Assembly (NCBI RefSeq): GCF_900177325.1
Contig: NZ_FXBL01000004.1
Span: forward strand, 1,984,001-2,048,000
Source: Mesorhizobium australicum
GTDB taxonomy: Bacteria; Pseudomonadota; Alphaproteobacteria; Rhizobiales; Rhizobiaceae
Direction of reading: 5' to 3'
DNA: 64,000 bases
Shown here: piece by piece, positions 8,836 to 16,951 of the stretch
How positions within the stretch are numbered: the first letter of the stretch is position 1
Layout of the letters: every line of letters begins with the position of its first letter
Translations under genes and position numbers: made by a program
The notes under the pieces: model-generated
What the model was told of the DNA's origin: nothing
Databases searched by the model: none
Seen by the model: the letters and a program-made list of their open reading frames with translations, nothing else

Positions 8836-10011
8836 GTGCTTCGTCGGAAGGTTTCTGTGCGTCGTTCGCCGCTCGTGGGCCAACGCAATCTGACGTCCCC
8901 CATCCTTGTCGGTCTTGCGCTGTGGCTCGGCTTTCCGACCATCGCGGCCAAGCAGGACATGACCAGCCTGATCTCGGGCGGCGATTCGGGGGCTGCCCGC
9001 TGGGGCGCCTTCGTCGAGCGCGCGGTCGCGGGCTCCGTCCACCAGGGCGAGATGAAGTTCGTCGATGCGATGCCGACCGGCACGATCTCGGGGGCGGGCG
9101 TGCGCACCGCAGAGCTCGGCGCCGTCGCCTTCAGCGGCAAGACGGAAGCAAGCGACACACCAGACGAGGCGCGCATCCACCGCGCCGACAAGCAGGGCCG
9201 CATCCTCAAGGTCGCCCCGGTCGCTCCGCCCAAGGCTTTCAATGCCGGCTCGGTGTTCGAGCGCCAGAGCTGGCTGCGTCCCGTCGTCGGCGGCACGCAG
9301 GCGATGGCCTTCGTCAAGCCTGAGATCAAGGGCAAGGAAATCCAGATCGCCAGCGCCTTCTACGTGCGCCAGGAGAAGAGGAAGGATCCCGGCGTGCCGG
9401 CGATGCTCGCCTCGCTCATCACCAACGACAAGGCCGACATCCTCGCCACCGCCTATGCGCCCGCCAAGCCGGACTATGCGAAGGCCTCGCCCTTCGCGAG
9501 CCTCCTGAAGGAGGAGGACCCCAATGCCGGGCGCTTCGTGCCGCCGCTGGCGCCGGGCGACCATGCCTGGATGAAGGAGCCGCTGCCGGCGCACGTCTTC
9601 ACCTCGGCCGAGCAGAAATGCCTTGCGACCGCGATCTATTTCGAGGCGCGCGGCGAGAGCCTGCGCGGCCAGGCCGCAGTCGCCCAGGTGGTGCTCAACC
9701 GCGTCCGCAACCCCACCTATCCGGGCACGGTGTGCGGCGTGGTCTACCAGAACTCCAACTGGCGCAACCGCTGCCAGTTCTCCTTCGCCTGCGACGGCAT
9801 CCCGGATCGCGTGCTCAGCCCCGCCGCCTACAAGACCGCCGAGGAGATCGCCATGGCGGTCACCGCAGGCAAGATCTTCATCGAGGAAGTGGGCTCCTCG
9901 ACGCATTACTATGCGCAGTACGTCAGCCCGCGGTGGGCGCGCTCGATGGAGAAGATGAAGAAGATCGGCCTGCACATCTTCTACCGCACCTATGGCGGCG
10001 GCTGGAGCTGA
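8836..10011 (+). CDS. SleB-type cell wall hydrolase
   Basis: A 391-residue exported protein whose C-terminal 130 residues form a cell-wall hydrolase domain of the SleB/CwlJ (Hydrolase_2) family, a lytic transglycosylase or amidase-like fold. AIYFEARGESLRGQAAVAQV near residue 268 contains the catalytic glutamate, and CQFSFACDG and HYYAQYVSPRWA follow. An uncleaved signal anchor (SPILVGLALWLGFPTIAA) lies near the N-terminus; the middle 200 residues are of unknown structure. I chose GTG at 8836 because GGAGAG lies 5 nt upstream; a TTG start at 8794 is possible but lacks a ribosome site. Confidence 0.85.
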   Translation: MLRRKVSVRRSPLVGQRNLTSPILVGLALWLGFPTIAAKQDMTSLISGGDSGAARWGAFVERAVAGSVHQGEMKFVDAMPTGTISGAGVRTAELGAVAFSGKTEASDTPDEARIHRADKQGRILKVAPVAPPKAFNAGSVFERQSWLRPVVGGTQAMAFVKPEIKGKEIQIASAFYVRQEKRKDPGVPAMLASLITNDKADILATAYAPAKPDYAKASPFASLLKEEDPNAGRFVPPLAPGDHAWMKEPLPAHVFTSAEQKCLATAIYFEARGESLRGQAAVAQVVLNRVRNPTYPGTVCGVVYQNSNWRNRCQFSFACDGIPDRVLSPAAYKTAEEIAMAVTAGKIFIEEVGSSTHYYAQYVSPRWARSMEKMKKIGLHIFYRTYGGGWS

Positions 10012-10161
10012 CCGGCGCCTCGAATGAGGCGTCCGTGTGCCGCCGCCGTGGCGCGGATTCGGCACATGCGTTTCCGCAAATGCTCCGGGCGGTTTGTCGC
10101 ACCGGATCAAGTGGCTGATTTTCCTCAATAAAATACATACACAACCAATCGCTTCCCCGGC

Positions 10162-10190
10162 TTGACTGGGGGGAGGCCCCTAACTATGTT
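10162..10190 (+). promoter_or_regulatory. putative sigma-70 promoter of the F0 ATP synthase operon
   Basis: TTGACT at 10162-10167 and TATGTT at 10185-10190 are separated by 17 bp. Transcription would start just upstream of the GTG of atpI at 10246. The position in front of a housekeeping operon fits. Confidence 0.5.
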
Positions 10191-10245
10191 GCGGCCGACT
10201 TTAAAGCGGGCTGCGGGGTGTGGCAGGCCGGACGGGGAGGTTGCG

Positions 10246-10647
10246 GTGGCCGGACCGAAAAGGCCAGTCGAAACCGGTGGCTCCGGGCCAGGACTTCCAC
10301 CCACGGGGCACCGTGAAGGCGATCTCGACAAGCGTATGCGCGACCTCGAGGCGGCGATCGCAGCGCGGCGACCCGAAAGGAAGCCCGACGATCCCGCGAC
10401 GCGGACCGGTGGGTTGTCCGGAATGGGCTACGCACTGCGTCTGTCGAGCGAGTTCATCGCCGGCGTGGTCGTCGGAGCGGCGATCGGCTGGATCGTCGAC
10501 AGATTGGCGGGGACGTCCCCCTGGGGGCTGATCGTCTTTCTGTTCCTCGGCTTCGGCGCCGGGGTGTTGAACATTCTTCGTTCGGCGGGTCTTATCGCCG
10601 AGCACAAGATCCGGAAGCCGGACGGCGACGGGTCGAAAGACAAGTAA
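10246..10647 (+). CDS. atpI: ATP synthase protein I (AtpI)
   Basis: A 133-residue accessory membrane protein thought to help assemble the c-ring. The hydrophilic N-terminus ([18 protein letters not shown]) precedes two transmembrane helices ([17 protein letters not shown] and [18 protein letters not shown]), the AtpI pattern. The start is GTG at 10246 with GGGGAGG 5 nt upstream. It is the first gene of the F0 operon, 35 bp before atpB. Confidence 0.85.
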   Translation: MAGPKRPVETGGSGPGLPPTGHREGDLDKRMRDLEAAIAARRPERKPDDPATRTGGLSGMGYALRLSSEFIAGVVVGAAIGWIVDRLAGTSPWGLIVFLFLGFGAGVLNILRSAGLIAEHKIRKPDGDGSKDK

Positions 10648-10682
10648 AAGCGCCATCCGGCGCACGAAGGACGAGGGCAAAG

Positions 10683-11432
10683 GTGGCAAACGATCCCATC
10701 CACCAATTCGTGATCAACGAGATCGTGCCGATCGACATCGCCGGCATGAACTTCTCGTTCACAAATTCCTCGCTGTTCATGGTCGCGACCGCCGTCGGCG
10801 CCGCCGGCTTCCTTTACCTCACGACGTCGAGCCGCGGCCTGATCCCGAGCCGCATGCAGTCGATCTCGGAAATGTCCTACGAGTTCATCGCCAACATGCT
10901 GCGCGACGCCGCCGGCACGGCTGGCATGAGGTTTTTCCCGCTCGTCTTCTCGCTGTTCATGTTCATCCTCGTGGCGAACCTGTTCGGCATGTTCCCCTAC
11001 TTCTTCACCTTCACGAGCCACATCATCGTGACCTTCGCGCTGGCGATGCTGGTGATCCTGACGGTGGTGGGTTACGGCTTCTACAAGCACGGCTTCGGCT
11101 TCCTGAAGCTGTTCGTGCCGCACGGGGTGCCCGGCATCCTGGTGCCGCTGGTCGTGGCGATCGAGGTGATCTCGTTCCTGTCGCGTCCGATCAGCCTCTC
11201 GGTTCGTCTCTTCGCCAACATGCTGGCCGGTCACATCACGCTGAAGGTGTTCGCGGGCTTCGTGACCTCGCTGTCGGCGATGGGTGCCGCGGGCGTTGCC
11301 GGCGCCGTGTTGCCGCTCGCCATGACAGTGGCGCTGACCGGCCTCGAATTCCTCGTCGCCTTCCTGCAGGCCTACGTCTTCGCGGTGCTGACCTGCATGT
11401 ATCTCAACGACGCCATCCATCCGGGACACTAA
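10683..11432 (+). CDS. atpB: ATP synthase F0 subunit a
   Basis: A 249-residue inner-membrane subunit forming the proton half-channels against the c-ring. The essential arginine lies in [14 protein letters not shown] (about residue 178-191), and the last helix [22 protein letters not shown] is typical. GTG start at 10683, preceded by GAGGGCAAAG. F0 genes are separated from the F1 operon in alphaproteobacteria; the F1 genes are not in this window. Confidence 0.96.
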   Translation: MANDPIHQFVINEIVPIDIAGMNFSFTNSSLFMVATAVGAAGFLYLTTSSRGLIPSRMQSISEMSYEFIANMLRDAAGTAGMRFFPLVFSLFMFILVANLFGMFPYFFTFTSHIIVTFALAMLVILTVVGYGFYKHGFGFLKLFVPHGVPGILVPLVVAIEVISFLSRPISLSVRLFANMLAGHITLKVFAGFVTSLSAMGAAGVAGAVLPLAMTVALTGLEFLVAFLQAYVFAVLTCMYLNDAIHPGH

Positions 11433-11505
11433 GGACCGGGACCCTGTCACCGGCGGGCAGCCGCCAGAACACGACATCCTCGATACCTACCCAAGGAGTT
11501 TTGAA

Positions 11506-11730
11506 ATGGACGCAGAAGCAGCTCGTTACATCGGCGCCGGCATCGCATGCCTCGGCATGGGCGGCGCAGGCATCGGCCTGGGCTCGATCTTCGGCAACTA
11601 CCTGGCGGGCGCGCTGCGCAATCCGTCGGCTGCCGACGGCCAGTTCGGCCGCCTGATCTTCGGCTTCGCCGTGACGGAAGCTCTGGGCATCTTCTCGCTG
11701 CTCATCGCGCTGCTCGCGCTGTTCGGCTGA
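11506..11730 (+). CDS. atpE: ATP synthase F0 subunit c
   Basis: A 74-residue hairpin of two transmembrane helices that forms the rotating ring. The polar loop is ALRNPSA and the proton-binding glutamate lies in [11 protein letters not shown] (near residue 58). The first helix has the glycine-rich packing pattern [19 protein letters not shown] lies 8 nt before ATG, fitting its high expression. It follows atpB by 73 bp, a longer gap than between the other genes of the operon, as expected for a gene translated in excess. Confidence 0.97.
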   Translation: MDAEAARYIGAGIACLGMGGAGIGLGSIFGNYLAGALRNPSAADGQFGRLIFGFAVTEALGIFSLLIALLALFG

Positions 11731-11789
11731 TCGAAGACGAAACCGGGCCGGGCCGCCGTCGCGCGGCCTGTCCGGCATAGGGGAATTCC

Positions 11790-12398
11790 ATGTTCGTGAC
11801 ACCTGGCTACGCGCAGGAACACGCTCCCGCCTCGGGCACGACCCAGGGCGGCGATGCGCACGGTGCTGCGGAAGGCGCCGCCCACACCGAGGCGGCCGGC
11901 GACGCGCACGGCAAGGCCGGCTTCCCGCCGTTCGAGCCGACCTATTTCCCCTCGCAGTTACTCTGGCTGGCGATCACGTTCGGCCTGTTCTACCTCTTCC
12001 TCAAGAAGGTGGTGCTGCCGCGCATCGGCGGCATCCTCGAGGTGCGCCGCGACCGGATCGCGCATGATCTGGACACGGCCGCCCGCCTGAAGGAGGACGC
12101 CGACGCCGCCATTGCCGCCTACGAGCAGGAACTGGCCGACGCGAGGGCGAAGTCCAACAAGATCGCCAACGATGCCCGCGACGCGGCGAAGGCGGAAGCC
12201 GACGCCGAGCGCAAGGAGGTCGAGGCCCAGCTCAACACGAGGCTGGCCGACGCCGAGACCCGCATCTCCCAGGTTCGCGCCTCGGCGATGAAGGATGTCG
12301 GCGCGATCGCCGAGGAGACCGCCACCGCGATCGTCCAGTCGCTCGTCGGCTCCGCCGACAAGGCCGCGGTCGCCGCCGCGGTCAAGTCGGCCGAATAG
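11790..12398 (+). CDS. atpF2: ATP synthase F0 subunit b'
   Basis: A 202-residue peripheral-stalk subunit: a His/Ala/Gly-rich N-terminal extension (residues 1-50), one transmembrane helix ([19 protein letters not shown]), then a long charged coiled coil. Alphaproteobacteria carry two b-type subunits that heterodimerise, and this divergent first one is b'. The next gene (atpF) starts 11 bp downstream. Confidence 0.92.
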   Translation: MFVTPGYAQEHAPASGTTQGGDAHGAAEGAAHTEAAGDAHGKAGFPPFEPTYFPSQLLWLAITFGLFYLFLKKVVLPRIGGILEVRRDRIAHDLDTAARLKEDADAAIAAYEQELADARAKSNKIANDARDAAKAEADAERKEVEAQLNTRLADAETRISQVRASAMKDVGAIAEETATAIVQSLVGSADKAAVAAAVKSAE

Positions 12399-12408
12399 GA
12401 GACGCGCC

Positions 12409-12888
12409 ATGGACGCCACATTCTGGGCAACAGTCGGCCTCGTCATCTTCCTCGCGATCGTCGTCTACCTGAAGGTTCCGGGCATGATCGCCGGCCAGCT
12501 CGACAGCCGGGCCGACAAGATCCGCGACGAGCTGGAGGAAGCGCGCAAGCTGCGCGAGGAGGCGCAGCAGTTGCTCGCCGAATACCAGCGCAAGCGCAAG
12601 GAATCGGAAGCCGAGGCCGCGAGCATCGTCGACGCAGCCAAGCGCGAGGCGAAGATCCTGGCAGCCGATGCCAAGACGAAGACCGAGGAATATGTCGCCC
12701 GCCGCACCGCCTTTGCCGAGCAGAAGATCGCCCAGGCCGAGCGCGACGCGATCGCCGAGGTTCGCGGCCGCGCCGTCGACATCGCAATCGAGGCGGCGCG
12801 CAAGGTGCTCGGCGACAAGGTTGACGCCAAGGCCGCAGGCCAGCTCTTCCAGGCCTCTGTCGACGCGGTGAAGACCAAGCTCAACTGA
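12409..12888 (+). CDS. atpF: ATP synthase F0 subunit b
   Basis: A 159-residue stalk subunit with a transmembrane helix at residues 5-22 (FWATVGLVIFLAIVVYLK) and a long coiled coil with DSRADKIRDELEEARKLREEAQ at its start, the signature of subunit b. ATG at 12409 follows AGGAGACGCGCC. It is the last gene of the F0 operon and is followed by a terminator hairpin. Confidence 0.95.
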   Translation: MDATFWATVGLVIFLAIVVYLKVPGMIAGQLDSRADKIRDELEEARKLREEAQQLLAEYQRKRKESEAEAASIVDAAKREAKILAADAKTKTEEYVARRTAFAEQKIAQAERDAIAEVRGRAVDIAIEAARKVLGDKVDAKAAGQLFQASVDAVKTKLN

Positions 12889-12911
12889 CGGCTTCAGCCT
12901 GAACGAATCGC

Positions 12912-12940
12912 GGCCCTGGGCAATGCCCGGGGTCGTTTTC
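12912..12940 (+). terminator. Rho-independent terminator of the F0 operon
   Basis: GGCCCTGGGC (12912-12921), loop AAT, GCCCGGGGTC (12925-12934), then GTTTTCG. The 10-bp stem includes two G:T pairs and is followed by a T-rich tail. It lies 24 bp after the atpF stop and before the convergent rnhB gene. Confidence 0.75.
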
Positions 12941-12980
12941 GTTTGTGGCGAGCAATGCTGGCGCTCTTTGCGCAGAGCCC

Positions 12981-13634
12981 CTACGCCGCCTTGAAGGGCG
13001 AGAAGGACATACGGTGCAGGCCGGGCAGGGGGCCGTGGGCGCCGATGCCGGCGAGATGCGCCTCGGTGCCGTAGCCGGCGTGGCGCTCGAAGCCGTAGGC
13101 GGGGTGGATCGTGCCGCAATGGGCGAGCATCCGGTCGCGGGTGACCTTGGCGACGATCGAGGCAGCGGCGATCGACTGAGAGCGCTGGTCGCCCTTGACC
13201 AGCGCCTGGCCCTCGCAGGCGAGGCCCGGCGGAATGTCGCGCCCGTCGGCGAGCACCAGAAGCGGCGGCAGCGAAAGAGCAGCCACCGCGCGGCGCATCG
13301 CCTCCAGGCTCGCCTTGCGGATGTCGCTGCGGTCGATCGAAACGGCACAGACCGAAGCGACGCCGACCGAGATCGCCGAGCCGATGATCGTGAGATAGAC
13401 CCGCTCGCGGGCCTCCAGCGTCATGCGCTTGGAATCGTCGAGGCCGTCGGGGATGGCGTCGGGGTCGAGGATGACCGCCGCCGCCACCACGGGCCCGGCG
13501 AGCGGCCCGCGGCCGGCCTCGTCGGTGCCCGCCACCGGCCAGACGCCGCGCTTGCGCGAACGACGCTCGACGCTGAAGTCGGGCTTCAGCGGGATGTCGA
13601 AAAGAAGCGGAGAATCGGAACGCGGGCGAGCCAT
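12981..13634 (-). CDS. rnhB: ribonuclease HII
   Basis: A 217-residue enzyme that cleaves RNA in RNA-DNA hybrids and starts ribonucleotide excision. [19 protein letters not shown] (about residues 34-52) carries the first Asp-Glu pair, LDDSKRM follows, and the third and fourth acidic positions lie in VLADG and KVTRDRM. The C-terminal [15 protein letters not shown] is typical of RNase HII. I take the ATG at 13634 (MARPRSDSP); further upstream the frame runs into repeat DNA. Confidence 0.94.
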   Translation of the reverse strand: MARPRSDSPLLFDIPLKPDFSVERRSRKRGVWPVAGTDEAGRGPLAGPVVAAAVILDPDAIPDGLDDSKRMTLEARERVYLTIIGSAISVGVASVCAVSIDRSDIRKASLEAMRRAVAALSLPPLLVLADGRDIPPGLACEGQALVKGDQRSQSIAAASIVAKVTRDRMLAHCGTIHPAYGFERHAGYGTEAHLAGIGAHGPLPGLHRMSFSPFKAA

Positions 13635-13952
13635 GTTGCGGCGAGACTCGCACCGCGTCCGATTCTCCGCAAGGCCTTCCGGTGGGGGGGAACCGGCAAG
13701 GCGCCGTCCGAGGCGGGGACAACGTCGGACGGGAACTGGTTTCCTTCTCCCCTTGTGGGAGAAGGTGGATCGGCCGAAGGCCGAGACGGATGAGGGGTGC
13801 TGGGCGGAGTGAATGGTTCTAGGTTTTTGAGATCGTTCCTGTTTCGAATGTCTGCGTTCCACGCAGCACCCCCCATCCGACCTCACCTTCGCTGCGCTTC
13901 GGTTCGGCCACCTTCTCCCACAAGGGGAGAAGGACGGGAGCAGCGAGAGGTG
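13635..13952. other. gene-free spacer with an inverted repeat pair
   Basis: About 320 bp between the rnhB start and the radical SAM stop. It is mostly filled by the repeat pair at 13743-13933; nothing else can be supported. Confidence 0.5.
13743..13933. repeat. inverted pair of palindromic repeats (family 4)
   Basis: Copies at 13743-13802 and 13864-13933 are inverted with a 61-bp spacer. Each begins with the hairpin CCTTCTCCCCTTGTGGGAG(AAGG), followed by a second stem of variable length and then GGATG-GGGGTGCTG. The second copy is about 10 bp longer in the apical part of the second stem. Confidence 0.85.
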
Positions 13953-15053
13953 TCAGAGCAGCATCAGTTGCTCCCCCTTGGCGCTGGGGGCCTTGAACAG
14001 GTCGGTGCGCAAGGGGCGCTTCTCGATGTTGAGGCCGAGCCGCTTGGCCGTCATCTCGAAACGGCGGCCGATCTGCCAGGCATAGGGGCCGGTGCCCTTC
14101 ATCCGCTTGCCCCATTCCGCATCGTAGTCCTTGCCGTCGCGCATCGAGCGGATCAGCGAGGTCACGTGGCGATAGCGGTCCGGATAGTGGCGCAGCAGCC
14201 ATTCCTTGAAAACCGGGCTCACCTCCAGCGGCAGGCGCAGGATGATGTAGCCGGCCTCCTTCGCGCCCGCATGCGCAACCGATTCCAGGATCCGCTCGAT
14301 CTCGTGGTCGGTCAGGCCCGGCACGACCGGCGCGACCATGGCCGAGACCGGGATGCCGGCCTCAGACAGCGTGCGCAGCGCCTCCAGCCGGCGCGCCGGC
14401 GTCGCCGCGCGCGGCTCCATCGTGCGGGCGAGCTTCGGGTCGAGCGTGGTGACCGAGAGCGCGACCTTGGCGAGACCCTTTTCGGCCATGCGGCCGAGAA
14501 TGTCCGCGTCGCGCATCACCAGCGCCGACTTGGTGACGATGCCGACCGGATGGTTGAACGCCTCCAGCACCTCCAGCACCTCGCGCATGATGCGCCATTT
14601 CTTCTCGATCGGCTGGTAGGGGTCGGTGTTGGTGCCGATCGCGATCGTGCGCGGCTTGTAGCCCTCTTTCGACAGCTCCTTTTCAAGCAGGCGCGCGGCA
14701 TCCGGCTTGGCGAACAGCTTGGATTCGAAATCGAGACCCGGCGACAGGCCCATATAGGCGTGCGTGGGGCGGGCGAAGCAGTAGACGCAGCCGTGCTCGC
14801 AGCCGCGATAGGGGTTGATCGAGCGGTCGAACGAGATGTCGGGCGACTCGTTGCGCGTGATGATCGCGCGCGGCTTCTCCACCTGCACCTCGGTTTTGAA
14901 CGCCGGCAGTTCGTCCAGCGAGGACCAGCCGTCGTCGAACACGTGCCGCGACAGGGGCTCGTAGCGGCCCGACGGGTTGATGCCGGCCGCGCGGCCGCGT
15001 CGTCGGTCGTCGCCGACGCGCAGTCCACTCTGGTCAATGATGGCATTGGCCAT
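13953..15053 (-). CDS. PA0069-family radical SAM protein
   Basis: A 366-residue radical S-adenosylmethionine protein of the PA0069 group, distantly related to spore photoproduct lyase. The [4Fe-4S] motif is CEHGCVYC near residues 85-92, in the context NPYRGCEHGCVYCFARPTH. Other conserved parts are GTNTDPYQPIEKKWR and VPGLTDHEIERILE. Substrate unknown. The ATG at 15053 has AAGGAAGGG 5 nt upstream and is preferred to the ATG at 15107, which has a weaker site. Confidence 0.85.
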   Translation of the reverse strand: MANAIIDQSGLRVGDDRRRGRAAGINPSGRYEPLSRHVFDDGWSSLDELPAFKTEVQVEKPRAIITRNESPDISFDRSINPYRGCEHGCVYCFARPTHAYMGLSPGLDFESKLFAKPDAARLLEKELSKEGYKPRTIAIGTNTDPYQPIEKKWRIMREVLEVLEAFNHPVGIVTKSALVMRDADILGRMAEKGLAKVALSVTTLDPKLARTMEPRAATPARRLEALRTLSEAGIPVSAMVAPVVPGLTDHEIERILESVAHAGAKEAGYIILRLPLEVSPVFKEWLLRHYPDRYRHVTSLIRSMRDGKDYDAEWGKRMKGTGPYAWQIGRRFEMTAKRLGLNIEKRPLRTDLFKAPSAKGEQLMLL

Positions 15054-15251
15054 CGCAGCCCTTCCTTCCGTGAAGGCTGCAAGATCGGCGCTGCGAATCT
15101 GTTCCATGGCGGCGTTTCCGTAAGAGAATCGGCTGGCGAATCGTCTCTGCGATGAAATTATTCCTACGTCGACAGAGTGAACAAATCAAGAACAAACATC
15201 TGCTGCATCGCACAACTGGCCTTTGAGCCGGCTTTACGCTAAGCGAACCTG

Positions 15252-15758
15252 ATGCTCACGGTGCTGATCGAGACGCATAACGACGAGGAGGGGCTCGCGC
15301 GCACGCTAAGCTCGCTGGTGGCGGGCTCGGTGGAGGGCGTCGTGCGCGAGGTTCTGGTCCACGATCGCGGCTCGACCGATCACACCACACTGGTAGCGGA
15401 CCATACAGGGTGCGTCCTGGTTGGGGAGGGGGATCTGCCTGCCCGGCTACGCCACGCCCGTGGCGACTGGTTTCTTGTTCTGGAGCCGGGCGCACGGCTG
15501 ACTGACGGTTGGACGGAGGCGGTGATGCTGCACATGACGGCGACGTCGAAACCGGCTCGCTTCACTCGCTCGCGGATCGGCCGCCCCCGCTTCCTGGCGC
15601 GCCTGTTCTCGACGAGGCGACCGTTCGCCGACGGGCTCCTGATTTCGAAGCGCCAGGCGCTGGCGCTTCTGAAGGACGGGGCAGAACTGAAGACGATCGC
15701 TCGCCGACTCTCCACGACGCGCACACCCGCAGAGATCGTGTCGTCGCCGAAACGGTAG
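15252..15758 (+). CDS. short GT-A (family 2-like) glycosyltransferase domain protein
   Basis: A 168-residue protein beginning MLTVLIETHNDEEGLARTL, the N-terminal beta-strand of a family 2 glycosyltransferase, followed by VLVHDRGSTDHT (DxGSxD nucleotide-binding motif) and ARGDWFLVLEPGARLTDGW. The usual acceptor-binding half and membrane segments are missing, so it is shorter than normal GT2 enzymes (over 230 residues). It stands alone, convergent with brnA across a strong hairpin. Activity is uncertain. Confidence 0.7.
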   Translation: MLTVLIETHNDEEGLARTLSSLVAGSVEGVVREVLVHDRGSTDHTTLVADHTGCVLVGEGDLPARLRHARGDWFLVLEPGARLTDGWTEAVMLHMTATSKPARFTRSRIGRPRFLARLFSTRRPFADGLLISKRQALALLKDGAELKTIARRLSTTRTPAEIVSSPKR

Positions 15759-15778
15759 ACAGCCAGACGATGATGGAC

Positions 15779-15800
15779 GGGGCGGCGTCCGCGCCGCCCC
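15779..15800. terminator. strong hairpin between convergent genes
   Basis: GGGGCGGCG (15779-15787), loop TCCG, CGCCGCCCC (15792-15800), a perfect 9-bp GC stem. It sits between the convergent glycosyltransferase and brnA genes and could stop transcription from either side, though there is no long T run. Confidence 0.55.
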
Positions 15801-15810
15801 CAAACATCGG

Positions 15811-16092
15811 CTATGGGTTTTTGTGCGCGGTGACGTAGGCTTTCAGGACCGCCTGCATCTTGGTCAGGTGACCCTTGCCGCCCGCCTGCTGGTGAAAGAA
15901 CTCGAATACGTCGGGGTCTAGCTTCAGGTGGACGGAACGAGGCCGCTTTGGTCCCTCGATCTTCGCCTTTGCCCAAAATTCAGCATCGAGGCTTTCGCCT
16001 TCCGGCGCATTCGGATCGTGGAACAATTCATTCCGATCCTTCATCCGCCTTATGTCGGCGAGCGATGCCCGCCTGATATCCGACTCGCTCAT
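15811..16092 (-). CDS. brnA: BrnA-family antitoxin
   Basis: A 93-residue antitoxin. The acidic N-terminal half (LFHDPNAPEGESLDAEFWAKAKI) should wrap the toxin; the C-terminal half (PRSVHLKLDPDVFEFFHQQAGGKGHLTKMQAVLKAYV) is the ribbon-helix-helix DNA-binding part that represses the operon. Its first 65 bp overlap the 3' end of the brnT frame. The antitoxin looks intact. Confidence 0.82.
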   Translation of the reverse strand: MSESDIRRASLADIRRMKDRNELFHDPNAPEGESLDAEFWAKAKIEGPKRPRSVHLKLDPDVFEFFHQQAGGKGHLTKMQAVLKAYVTAHKNP

Positions 16093-16270
16093 CGCGGCCT
16101 CCTTTCCATGCGGTAATCAAGCGAGTGAAACCGTTCGGCTCGGTGTGCACGACGACGAAGCACTCGCCATCGACCTCGCCCAATGAGATCAGTCTTTCCT
16201 CACCATAGTCCTTGCGGTCGTCGGGACGCGTGAGAACCTCGCCTTCGAATATCAGCGCGGCATAGACCAT
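16028..16270 (-). CDS. brnT: BrnT-family toxin, 5' end damaged
   Basis: The frame matches BrnT, a small RNase-fold toxin: DRKDYGEERLISLGEVDGECFVVVHTE and RLITAWKGG are the family core. The conserved N-terminal segment LEWDEKKRQQVIRERGVD is encoded in frame upstream (up to about 16324), but no ATG, GTG or TTG precedes it before an in-frame TGA at 16352-16354. The only canonical in-frame start is ATG 16270, giving 80 residues without the first helix. An out-of-frame ATG at 16355 (MSSKLDGLFTT) suggests a past frameshift near 16325. The toxin may be inactive or truncated. Confidence 0.65.
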   Translation of the reverse strand: MVYAALIFEGEVLTRPDDRKDYGEERLISLGEVDGECFVVVHTEPNGFTRLITAWKGGRDERVGYQAGIARRHKADEGSE

Positions 16271-16402
16271 ATCGACGCCACGCTCTCTGATGACCTGCTG
16301 CCGCTTCTTCTCGTCCCACTCGAGTTGTAAACAAGCCGTCCAGCTTAGAGCTCATAGTCAAAATGATACACGAAAAGTGTACATCGCACAAGGCCGGGTC
16401 AC

Positions 16403-16951
16403 CTAGCCGCCGCCCCGCCTCAGATGCTCGTCCAGCCGCGGCATGATTTCCACGAAGTTGCAGGGCATGTGGCGGTAGTCGAGCTGGGCCTTGATGATGC
16501 CGTCCCAGGCGTCCTTGCAGGCGCCGGGGGAGCCGGGGAGGACGAAGACGAAGGTGGCGTTGACCACGCCGCCGGTGGCCCGCGACTGGATCGTGGAGGT
16601 GCCGATCTTGTCGTAGGAGATGCGATGGAAGACTTCCGAGAAGCCGTCCATGCGCTTCTCGAAGATCGGTTCCAGCGCCTCCGGCGTGACGTCGCGGCCG
16701 GTGAAGCCGGTGCCGCCGGTGGTGATGACCACGTCGATGCGCTCGTCCTTCGACCAGCCGAGCACTTTGGCGGAAATCAGCGCCTTGTCGTCGGTGACGA
16801 TCGCGCGGTCGACCAGCACGTGGCCGGCTTCCGCGATGCGGTCGGCGAGCGTCTGGCCGGACTTGTCGTCGGCCAGCGTGCGGGTGTCGGAGACGGTCAG
16901 CACCGCGATGCCGACCGGGATGAAGGGGCGGGTCGCGTCGATGCGGCTCAT
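16403..16951 (-). CDS. moaB: molybdenum cofactor biosynthesis protein B
   Basis: A 182-residue MoaB/MogA-fold protein of molybdenum cofactor synthesis, involved in adenylylation of molybdopterin (MogA role) or its accessory step. VLTVSDTR, TTGGTGFTGRDVTPEAL and GSPGACKDAWDGIIKAQLDYRH are diagnostic. ATG at 16951 overlaps the ispE stop in an ATGA arrangement, so the two are translationally coupled. Confidence 0.93.
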   Translation of the reverse strand: MSRIDATRPFIPVGIAVLTVSDTRTLADDKSGQTLADRIAEAGHVLVDRAIVTDDKALISAKVLGWSKDERIDVVITTGGTGFTGRDVTPEALEPIFEKRMDGFSEVFHRISYDKIGTSTIQSRATGGVVNATFVFVLPGSPGACKDAWDGIIKAQLDYRHMPCNFVEIMPRLDEHLRRGGG

